A DNA stretch of 42,797 bases from Alphaproteobacteria bacterium. GTDB lineage: Bacteria; Pseudomonadota; Alphaproteobacteria; Pelagibacterales; Pelagibacteraceae. The stretch's first letter is position 1; each line of letters begins with the position of its first letter. The notes beneath the pieces were generated by a model. That model did no database searches, had not been told where the DNA came from, and worked only from the letters and a program-made list of their open reading frames with translations. Position numbers and translations under genes: made by a program. The DNA lies in NCBI GenBank assembly GCA_016870175.1, contig VGCG01000006.1, positions 1 through 42,797 of the forward strand, written 5' to 3'. This document shows positions 34,398 through 41,580 of this stretch, piece by piece.

Positions 34398-36256
34398 TGG
34401 CAAAACATAAAACTCATTACGAGGATTGTGATATTTTGATTGTTGGTGGGGGTATGGCCGGAACTGGTGCTACTTTTGAAGCTAGACACTGGGGAAGAGA
34501 TATGAAAATTATTTGTGTTGAAAAAGCTAACATCGATAGAAGTGGAGCAGTTGCCCAGGGTCTTTATGCTATCAATTGTTACATGGGAATGCAGTGGGGT
34601 GAAAATCAACCTGAAGATCACGTAAGGTATGCTCGTAACGATTTGATGGGCTTAGTTAGGGAAGATTTAGGATATGATATGGCTAGACATGTAGACTCTA
34701 CGGTTCATATGTTTGATGAGTGGGGCTTGCCAATGATGAAAAATGAGAAAACTGGAAGATATTTAAGAGAAGGAAAATGGCAAATCATGATTCACGGTGA
34801 AAGTTACAAGCCAATAGTTGCAGAAGCAGCAAAAAAATCTGCAGATAAAATTTATAATAGAATAATGGTTACTCATCTATTAATGGATGAGGCTAAAGAA
34901 AATAGAGTAGCTGGTGCAGTAGGTTTTAATATGCGTACTGGTGATTTTTATGTTTTTAGAGCTAAAGCAGTAATTGTTGCTGCTGGTGGAGCGTCGCATA
35001 TTTTTAAACCAAGAGCAGTTGGAGAGGGTATGGGTAGAACTTGGTATGCACCATGGAGTAATGGCTCAGCTTACGCACTGCCAATAGCTGTTGGAGCTAA
35101 AATGACCCAAATGGAAAATAGAATTGTACTTTGTAGATTTAAAGATGGTTATGGTCCTGTTGGTGCTTATTTTCTTCATTTAAAAACTTACACTCAAAAT
35201 GCTAACGGAGAAAATTACGAAAAAAAATGGTATAATCAAACAAAAGAATTAGTAGGTGATTACATTGATCATCACCCAACTCCTACTTGTTTAAGAAACC
35301 ATGCATTTATTCAGGAAACTATGGCTGGTGGGGGTCCTATTCAAATGGTAACTGTTGAAGCTTTTCAGGATCCACATTTAGAGACGATAGGATGGGAAAA
35401 TTTTTTAGGAATGACAGTAGGCCAAGCTGTAGTTTGGGCATCACAAAATATTGATCCAAAATATACAAATCCAGAATTAACTACATCTGAACCTTATGTT
35501 ATGGGCAGTCACGCGACTTGTTCTGGTGCATGGGTTTCAGGACCTGAGGACTTATCTCCACCAGAATATTTCTGGGGCTATAATAGAATGTTGACTGTGG
35601 ATGGTTTATTTGGTGCTGGGGATACAGTTGGTGGAAGTGCTCATAAATTTTCATCAGGTTCTTTTACCGAAGGGAGATTAGCTGCAAAAGCTGCTGTAAA
35701 ATACATTCAAGATAAAAAAGCAGAGGGTATTAAAGTTTCCGAAAAACAGTTTGAGGATTTTAAGACTAAAGTCTACAAACCTCTAGAAACTTACACTATT
35801 GCCCAGAATGAAATTACTGGTGGCACAGTTTCTCCAAGTTATATATCCCCAATTCAAGGGTTACAACGTCTTCAAAGAATTATGGACGAATATGTAGGTG
35901 GTATTGCAACAAATTACATGACTAATGCTAACTTGCTTAAAAAAGGTTTAGAGCTTTTAACTTGGCTTGAAGAGGATTTGGAAAAAGTTGGAGCTGAGGA
36001 TTATCATCAATTAATGAGAGCATGGGAGTTAAAACATAGGACTTTAACTTCCCAATGTGTAACAGAACACACAATGTTTAGGGAAGAAACTCGTTGGCCA
36101 GGTTATTACTATAGAGGTGATCATAAAAAATTAGACGATCAAAATTGGCATTGTCTAACTGTTTCTAGAAGAGATCCTAAAACTGGAAAGTTTAGTCTTG
36201 AAAAAGTTCCCGTCTACCACCTTGTTGATGAGAAAGAGAAAAAAAAAGCTTCATAA
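34397..36256 (+). CDS. aprA: Adenylylsulfate reductase alpha subunit
   Basis: This 619-aa FAD enzyme related to fumarate reductase interconverts sulfite plus AMP and adenosine 5'-phosphosulfate. It has the FAD motif GGGMAG (residues 17-22), the DRSGAVAQGLYAINCY stretch, the active-site regions around MTQMENRIVLCRFKDGYGPVG and GSHATCSGAWVSGPEDLSP, and a late GAGDTVGGSAHKFSSGSF flavin loop. The aprMBA context in a low-GC alphaproteobacterium, next to sulfite-releasing genes, favours the sulfite-oxidising direction. Confidence 0.95.
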   Translation: MAKHKTHYEDCDILIVGGGMAGTGATFEARHWGRDMKIICVEKANIDRSGAVAQGLYAINCYMGMQWGENQPEDHVRYARNDLMGLVREDLGYDMARHVDSTVHMFDEWGLPMMKNEKTGRYLREGKWQIMIHGESYKPIVAEAAKKSADKIYNRIMVTHLLMDEAKENRVAGAVGFNMRTGDFYVFRAKAVIVAAGGASHIFKPRAVGEGMGRTWYAPWSNGSAYALPIAVGAKMTQMENRIVLCRFKDGYGPVGAYFLHLKTYTQNANGENYEKKWYNQTKELVGDYIDHHPTPTCLRNHAFIQETMAGGGPIQMVTVEAFQDPHLETIGWENFLGMTVGQAVVWASQNIDPKYTNPELTTSEPYVMGSHATCSGAWVSGPEDLSPPEYFWGYNRMLTVDGLFGAGDTVGGSAHKFSSGSFTEGRLAAKAAVKYIQDKKAEGIKVSEKQFEDFKTKVYKPLETYTIAQNEITGGTVSPSYISPIQGLQRLQRIMDEYVGGIATNYMTNANLLKKGLELLTWLEEDLEKVGAEDYHQLMRAWELKHRTLTSQCVTEHTMFREETRWPGYYYRGDHKKLDDQNWHCLTVSRRDPKTGKFSLEKVPVYHLVDEKEKKKAS

Positions 36257-36280
36257 AATAAACTTAATATTTCAAAAAAT

Positions 36281-36631
36281 ATGGATCTTTTGGCTAAATC
36301 AAACGAAGAGATCTTTAAGATAGCAAAGCCTATTTGGGATAATTTGGTTAGATCCTCAAATCTAAAAGATTATGGTGGATTTACGAGAGATTTCTCAACT
36401 CAAATGTTATTTGGTGCTAACGAAGTGGAACTTGGAAAACAATGGGCCAATAATAAGTTAATTACAAATTTAAAAGAAACTTTCGAACCATTTGGTTGTC
36501 TTAGAAGAGGAGATCATGTTACTGTTCTTATTAAACAAACAAACAAGGAAATACCAGGAGAATTTCTTGGAAGATTAGTTCTTGGTGTTGAAGACTCCTT
36601 AATTAAGGTTTTTGGCGCAACTATCTATTAA
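36281..36631 (+). CDS. Conserved-looking 116-aa protein of the apr operon, function unknown
   Basis: The gene starts 24 bases after aprA on the same strand. The soluble product has a helical first half (EEIFKIAKPIWDNLVRSSN, then GFTRDFSTQML) and a beta-rich second half (GDHVTVLIKQTNKEIPG, LGRLVLGVEDSLIKVFGATI). It has one cysteine, in FGCLRRGD. No known family is recognised. The tight linkage points to a role with adenylylsulfate reductase, such as assembly or electron transfer, but that is inference. Confidence 0.75.
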   Translation: MDLLAKSNEEIFKIAKPIWDNLVRSSNLKDYGGFTRDFSTQMLFGANEVELGKQWANNKLITNLKETFEPFGCLRRGDHVTVLIKQTNKEIPGEFLGRLVLGVEDSLIKVFGATIY

Positions 36632-36698
36632 TTAAAAAAAAATTGATAAAAATCTATAATTAGTTTGACAAATTTTAAACTTAATATATTCCCCAGGA

Positions 36699-36833
36699 AT
36701 GCAATTTTCCGATAAATCCATTGTTAAAAAAATATTTAAGTTTAATAACAAATTCAATAAAATTACTATTTTTTTTACACTTGCCGTTTATTGGGGTCTT
36801 ATTTTAGTTGGAACTTTTATAAGTTTTAATTAA
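36699..36833 (+). CDS. 44-aa single-helix membrane protein in the apr locus
   Basis: The short product begins MQFSDKSIVKKIFKFNN, is basic at the N-terminus, and has one membrane helix (FFTLAVYWGLILVGTFISF) ending two residues before the stop. It lies between the 116-aa gene and the TauE exporter. A perfect TTGACA box sits 29 bases upstream (36665-36670), though the nearest TATATT (36685-36690) is only 14 bases further on. Possibly a small partner of the exporter; no family recognised. Confidence 0.55.
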   Translation: MQFSDKSIVKKIFKFNNKFNKITIFFTLAVYWGLILVGTFISFN

Positions 36834-36862
36834 GTAGTTTTTAAAAGCATTTTAAATTTATA

Positions 36863-37957
36863 ATGGAAGTTTATTTACCTATAGCGCAAGTTAATATTAA
36901 TGCTGTTGAAATATTTCTAATAAGTGCAATTGTTGGTGTTTTGTCTGGTCTATTTGGAGTAGGGGGCGGATTTTTAATGACTCCTTTTTTAATTTTTTTA
37001 GGAGTGCCACCAACTTATGCTGTTTCTAACGAAGCTAATAATATTTTAGCAACTTCAGTATCTGGATCTACAACACATTATTTAAAAAATACTTTGGACT
37101 ATAAAATGGGCTTGATGATTGTGGTTGGTGGAGGAATTGGAACCTTTTTAGGGATATATACTTTTTCATATTTAAAACTAATTGGAACAATAGATACAGT
37201 TATTTCATTAGCCTACATGTATATATTGGCAATTATTGGAACTTTAATGTTGGTTGAAAGTCTTAGTGAAATTGACAGAATAAAAAGAAATTCTTTAGAA
37301 AAAAAAAAATTACATGTTCATTATTGGATACACGGTCTTCCTTTAAGAATGCGATTTCCATACTCTAAATTGTATGTAAGTATATTTACACCTATAATAA
37401 TTGGTTTAATCGTAGGGTATATCGCTGCAATTATGGGTATAGGTGGTGCCTTTATTCTAGTACCTGCATTGATTTATCTTGTTAAAATGCCGACTAAATT
37501 AGTTCCAGGCACTTCTTTATTTGTGACAATTTTTGTTAGTATCATAGTAACATTTTTACATTCAATAAATTATGGATCCATTGATCTAGTATTAGTATTT
37601 TTGTTGGCGACTGGTTCAATTATTGGAGTTCAAATAGGACAAAAATTAGGTGAAAAAATAAATAGTAGTGGTTTAAGAGTTTTACTTGCAATTCTTTTAT
37701 TAATTGTTGGAATAGCAATTGCATATGATACATTTTTTGCTTTTAAAATAGAGACAAAAATAATTAAATTATCAATTTCCGAACTTAATTTTTTCTCAAA
37801 ATTAGTTTATAAATTTTCAAAAGAATCAGCGTTAACTTATGGTTTAATTTCAATAATATTTGCAATTTTTTTAGGTGCTTCAGGCGCTTTAACTAGAAAA
37901 TTGTTTTCTAAATTTGTAAAAAAAATGTTATTTAAATCTAATACAAAAAAATTGTAA
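36863..37957 (+). CDS. TauE/SafE family permease, likely sulfite exporter
   Basis: This 364-aa membrane protein has the two family repeats: GLFGVGGGFLMTPFL in the first half and AAIMGIGGAFILVPAL in the second, plus a longer central loop and an extra C-terminal helix not present in the paralogue at 7519. The family contains carriers proposed to export sulfite in sulfonate degraders, and this copy follows aprMBA and precedes the sulfite-releasing suyAB genes, so export of sulfite is a good inference. Confidence 0.82.
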   Translation: MEVYLPIAQVNINAVEIFLISAIVGVLSGLFGVGGGFLMTPFLIFLGVPPTYAVSNEANNILATSVSGSTTHYLKNTLDYKMGLMIVVGGGIGTFLGIYTFSYLKLIGTIDTVISLAYMYILAIIGTLMLVESLSEIDRIKRNSLEKKKLHVHYWIHGLPLRMRFPYSKLYVSIFTPIIIGLIVGYIAAIMGIGGAFILVPALIYLVKMPTKLVPGTSLFVTIFVSIIVTFLHSINYGSIDLVLVFLLATGSIIGVQIGQKLGEKINSSGLRVLLAILLLIVGIAIAYDTFFAFKIETKIIKLSISELNFFSKLVYKFSKESALTYGLISIIFAIFLGASGALTRKLFSKFVKKMLFKSNTKKL

Positions 37958-37996
37958 AAATCTCTAATCCTAAAACATATGCTATCCCTGGAGTTG

Positions 37997-38140
37997 TCAT
38001 ATAGATAAACCCAACGATAAAAGTTTAATTGCTCATATTTTTAAAATTTTTAAGTTTAGTTCAAAACCAATAGCAGTCATTGCCATATACAGAAAAATTT
38101 AAGAGAACGTTTCTATTGAATTAATAGTGTATTTAGAGAT
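37997..38140 (-). pseudogene. Decayed remnant resembling the C-terminus of a YeiH-type (UPF0324) exporter
   Basis: One continuous minus-strand frame reads KYTINSIETFS, stop, IFLYMAMTAIGFELNLKILK, I, stop, AIKLLSLGLSI, stop. The AMTAIGFELNLK and LLSLGL blocks are at the spacing of the AMAAIGLxTxL...LLLGL end of YeiH proteins. The three in-frame stops (TAA, TGA, TGA) break it, and further stops lie in the same frame up to about 38220. I read it as a dead gene. The similarity is from memory and short, so confidence is moderate. Confidence 0.4.
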
Positions 38141-38221
38141 AATTTATAAGATATAAAAATTCGTCTTTAATGTTTATAAAATAACTACCTTAATCAAAGA
38201 ATAGATATAGGAATTATTTCA

Positions 38222-39388
38222 TTAAGCACTTCGATAAAGCTTAGTCATAACAAATTCTTTGTGCCCTAAAGCTTCTGCACAAGTTAATCTACCGTTGGCA
38301 ACTTTAAGAGTTATCTTGATCAATTCATCTCCTGCTTCTGATAAATTCATTTCTCTTGAAAGTATTTTTGAAACATCACAATCAATATGTTCGCTCATTG
38401 TTTTTACAGTTAATGGGTTGGCAGTTAATTTTATTACTGGTTCAATAGGATTTCCTACAATATTTCCTTGCCCTGTGGGAAATAAATGAATATTAAATCC
38501 AGCTGCAGCTTGAAGTGTTACACACTCTGCCGCCGCTGATGACGTATCCATAAAATATAAACCTTTACCTTTTTTAGGTTCCTCTGCAGGTTCTAATACA
38601 TCTATAAATTTGCATGATCCAATTTTTTGAAAGTTTCCGAACGCTTTTTCCTCTATTGTTGTAAGTCCTCCAGCAATATTACCTGCTGTTGGTTGACTTT
38701 CTGATAGATCATTAGTTGCTTCTTTAAGTATAAAGTTATTATATGCATTCCAGGTTTTCAAAAACTTTTCTGAAGCTTCTGGGGTTGCACCTCTTTTTGC
38801 ACATATCGTTTCAGCACCAGTAAGTTCTGAAGTTTCACCAAAACACAAATGTACTCCTAATGGTTCTAACTTATCCATTAAATTGCCAACAGTTGGATTA
38901 GATGCTAATCCAGAGGTGGTATCTGACTCCCCACATTTTACTGATATCCATAAGTCACTTATTGGACATTCTTCTCTTTGTTTTTCTGAGGCCCACATTA
39001 CAAACTCTTGTGCTTTTTTTGAGGCTTTCATCACCGTGCCAATATCACCAGTTTGTTCAATATGAAATCCTTCAACCGGTTTGCCAGTTATTGCAATTCC
39101 ATCTACTATTTTTTGCGTCCATTTTGGCTCAATTCCAATAACTATTACTGCAGCCACATTAGGATTCTTTCCAGTTCCAATCATAGTTCTAAAATGTAAT
39201 TCTAAATCGGCACCAAATTGAAGTCTACCGTATGAGTGGGGCAGAGCCATAGTTCCTTTAATATTGTTTGCGACAGCCTCGGCACATGCATTAGAAATAT
39301 CATCTACAGGCAAAATAATTACGTGGTTTCTAGTTCCTGCTCTACCGTTTTCTCTTCTATATCCTAAAAAACTTTTTGGAATTTTCAT
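38222..39388 (-). CDS. suyB: (2R)-sulfolactate sulfo-lyase, large subunit
   Basis: The 388-aa member of the UxaA/GarD lyase family begins [20 protein letters not shown], and carries [29 protein letters not shown] and [11 protein letters not shown] segments. These follow the SuyB pattern more closely than altronate or galactarate dehydratase. With SuyA it splits sulfolactate into pyruvate and sulfite. A strong GAGGTGG ribosome-binding site, inside the end of suyA, precedes its ATG. The alternative is a sugar-acid dehydratase, made less likely by xsc and apr nearby. Confidence 0.82.
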   Translation of the reverse strand: MKIPKSFLGYRRENGRAGTRNHVIILPVDDISNACAEAVANNIKGTMALPHSYGRLQFGADLELHFRTMIGTGKNPNVAAVIVIGIEPKWTQKIVDGIAITGKPVEGFHIEQTGDIGTVMKASKKAQEFVMWASEKQREECPISDLWISVKCGESDTTSGLASNPTVGNLMDKLEPLGVHLCFGETSELTGAETICAKRGATPEASEKFLKTWNAYNNFILKEATNDLSESQPTAGNIAGGLTTIEEKAFGNFQKIGSCKFIDVLEPAEEPKKGKGLYFMDTSSAAAECVTLQAAAGFNIHLFPTGQGNIVGNPIEPVIKLTANPLTVKTMSEHIDCDVSKILSREMNLSEAGDELIKITLKVANGRLTCAEALGHKEFVMTKLYRSA

Positions 39389-39391
39389 ATT

Positions 39392-39676
39392 TTACCACCT
39401 CTTGGTTTTTACATTATGAACATGAACATGTTCACCTTTTTTAATTGATTTTACAACTTTGCCTATGTCGTGACCATATTTTAAAATAGTATCACCCTCG
39501 CTTAGGTCAATCATTGCAATTTTGTGCCCGAGTGGTATCTCATTGATAGATTGGATTTTGACAGTCTTATTATTTTCCATAATCCAACAAGAACATTGTT
39601 GTTTAGAAATTATTTTTTCTACTACTACAACGCCAACATTATCTCTTTCGTTATGAATAATAACGTCTGTAGTCAT
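39392..39676 (-). CDS. suyA: (2R)-sulfolactate sulfo-lyase, small subunit (SAF domain)
   Basis: This 94-aa SAF-domain protein, equal to the N-terminal domain of altronate/galactarate dehydratases, contains HNERDNVGVVVVEKI, NEIPLGHKIAMIDLSEGD and a GHDIGKVVKSIKKGEHVHVHNV ending. In SuyAB the two domains are separate proteins, as here. I start it at the ATG at 39676; a TTG four codons earlier (39688) is possible. It is separated from suyB by three bases, so they are co-translated. Confidence 0.82.
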   Translation of the reverse strand: MTTDVIIHNERDNVGVVVVEKIISKQQCSCWIMENNKTVKIQSINEIPLGHKIAMIDLSEGDTILKYGHDIGKVVKSIKKGEHVHVHNVKTKRW

Positions 39677-39766
39677 TGAATGTGTCAATTTTTTATTTGA
39701 AATAAACTCAATCTTATATATTAATCAACAAAATTAACAATTTTTTAATCAAGAAAGCTCTTTTTA

Positions 39767-41551
39767 ATGACTAAAATGACAACTGAGGAAGCTTTTGTAA
39801 AAGTTCTTCAAATGCATGGTATTGAACATGCTTTTGGAATTATTGGCTCAGCATTTATGCCTATCTCAGATATATTTCCTAATGCAGGTATCACCTTTTG
39901 GGATGTAGCCCATGAGTCTAATGGAGGATTAATAGCTGATGGTTACACTCGCGCAACAGGAAAAATGTCAATGGTTATTGCACAAAATGGACCAGGTATC
40001 ACTGGTTTGGTAACCCCAATTAAAACTGCTTATTGGAATCATACTCCTCTTTTATTAGTAACTCCTCAGGCTGCAAATAAAACTATGGGCCAAGGTGGTT
40101 TCCAAGAAGTTGAGCAAATGAATTTGTTTAGAGATATGGTTTGTTATCAGGAAGAGGTTAGAGACCCCTCTAGAATGGCCGAGGTATTAAACAGAGTAAT
40201 AGAAAAAGCTATTAGAGGTTCTGCTCCTGCTCAAATCAATGTTCCGAGAGATTATTGGTGTCAAGTTATAGATATAGAATTACCACCAATTGTTAGACTT
40301 GAAAGACAAGCGGGTGGAATTGAAGCTATTAAAAAAGCAGCAAAACTTTTATCCGACGCAAAATTTCCAGTTATTTTAGCCGGAGCAGGAGTTGTTATTG
40401 GAGGAGCGGTTGAAGAAACTAAAAAACTCGCTGAAAAATTAGACTCACCTGTTTGTTCAGGCTACCAACACAATGATAGTTTTCCAGGTAGTCATCCGCT
40501 AGCTTGTGGTCCTTTAGGTTATAATGGATCAAAAGCAGCTATGGAATTAATTTCAAAAGCAGATGTCGTATTAGCTCTTGGTACAAGATTAAACCCTTTT
40601 TCTACTTTACCAGGATATGGAATTGATTATTGGCCAAAAAATGCCAGTATTATTCAAGTAGATATTAATTCAGATAGAATTGGTCTTACAAAAAAAGTGT
40701 CAGTCGGAATTTGTGGTGATGCAAAATTAGTTGCAAAACAAATTTTGTCTAATTTATCTTCAGACGCTGGGCACAAAGATCGTCAATTTAGAAAAGATTT
40801 AATCCATCAGACAAAATCAGCCTGGTTACAAAAATTATCTAGTCTAGACCACGAAGATGATGATCATGGTACCAATTGGAATAAAGATGCCAGAGAAAGA
40901 GACTCAGATCGAATGTCACCAAGACAGGCATGGAGAGCAATACAAGCAGGTATGCCAGATGATGTAATAATATCTAGTGATATTGGAAATAATTGCGCGA
41001 TAGGAAATGCCTACCCTACATTTGAAAAACCAAGAAAATATTTAGCCCCAGGGTTATTTGGTCCTTGTGGCTATGGTTTTCCCTCAATCTTGGGCGCTAA
41101 AATTGGATGTCCAGATACACCAGTTATAGGTTTTGCAGGTGATGGTGCTTTTGGAATAAGTATGAGCGAGATGAGCTCATGCGCTAGAAAAGAATGGCCA
41201 GCAATAACAATGGTTATTTTTAGAAACTATCAATGGGGTGCGGAAAAAAGAAATACTACCCTTTGGTTTGATAATAATTTTGTTGGCACGGAACTCGATC
41301 CTAAATTAAGCTATGCAAAAGTCGCTGATGCTTGTGGTTTTAAAGGTATAACTGTTAGAACTATGCAAGAAACTACCAACGCTATTAAAAAATCGTGTGA
41401 AGAGCAAAAAAAAGGAATTACTACATTCATAGAAGTAATTTTAAATCAAGAATTAGGTGAGCCTTTTAGAAGAGATGCTATGAAAAAACCAGTAAGAATT
41501 GCAGGAATTAAAAAAGAAGATATGAAGAAGCAAGCTTCTTTAGTTTCTTAA
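39767..41551 (+). CDS. xsc: Sulfoacetaldehyde acetyltransferase
   Basis: This 594-aa thiamine-diphosphate enzyme converts sulfoacetaldehyde and phosphate into acetyl phosphate and sulfite. The Xsc-specific N-terminal block is clear: MTTEEAFVKVLQMHGIEHAFG, the TPP glutamate region WDVAHESNGG, AQNGPGITGL and TMGQGGFQEVEQM. The C-terminal TPP-binding region reads GFAGDGAFGISMSEMSS with the later NTTLWFDNNF. Other TPP enzymes (acetolactate synthase, glyoxylate carboligase) lack the MGQGGFQE block. It is divergent from suyAB. Confidence 0.93.
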   Translation: MTKMTTEEAFVKVLQMHGIEHAFGIIGSAFMPISDIFPNAGITFWDVAHESNGGLIADGYTRATGKMSMVIAQNGPGITGLVTPIKTAYWNHTPLLLVTPQAANKTMGQGGFQEVEQMNLFRDMVCYQEEVRDPSRMAEVLNRVIEKAIRGSAPAQINVPRDYWCQVIDIELPPIVRLERQAGGIEAIKKAAKLLSDAKFPVILAGAGVVIGGAVEETKKLAEKLDSPVCSGYQHNDSFPGSHPLACGPLGYNGSKAAMELISKADVVLALGTRLNPFSTLPGYGIDYWPKNASIIQVDINSDRIGLTKKVSVGICGDAKLVAKQILSNLSSDAGHKDRQFRKDLIHQTKSAWLQKLSSLDHEDDDHGTNWNKDARERDSDRMSPRQAWRAIQAGMPDDVIISSDIGNNCAIGNAYPTFEKPRKYLAPGLFGPCGYGFPSILGAKIGCPDTPVIGFAGDGAFGISMSEMSSCARKEWPAITMVIFRNYQWGAEKRNTTLWFDNNFVGTELDPKLSYAKVADACGFKGITVRTMQETTNAIKKSCEEQKKGITTFIEVILNQELGEPFRRDAMKKPVRIAGIKKEDMKKQASLVS

Positions 41552-41580
41552 AATTTTAAAAAAAATCCCAATCTCTTATT

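Noticed and set aside
39677..39688. TTG start for suyA four codons upstream
   Set aside because: The ATG at 39676 gives the expected small-subunit size; there is no ribosome-binding site that favours the TTG.
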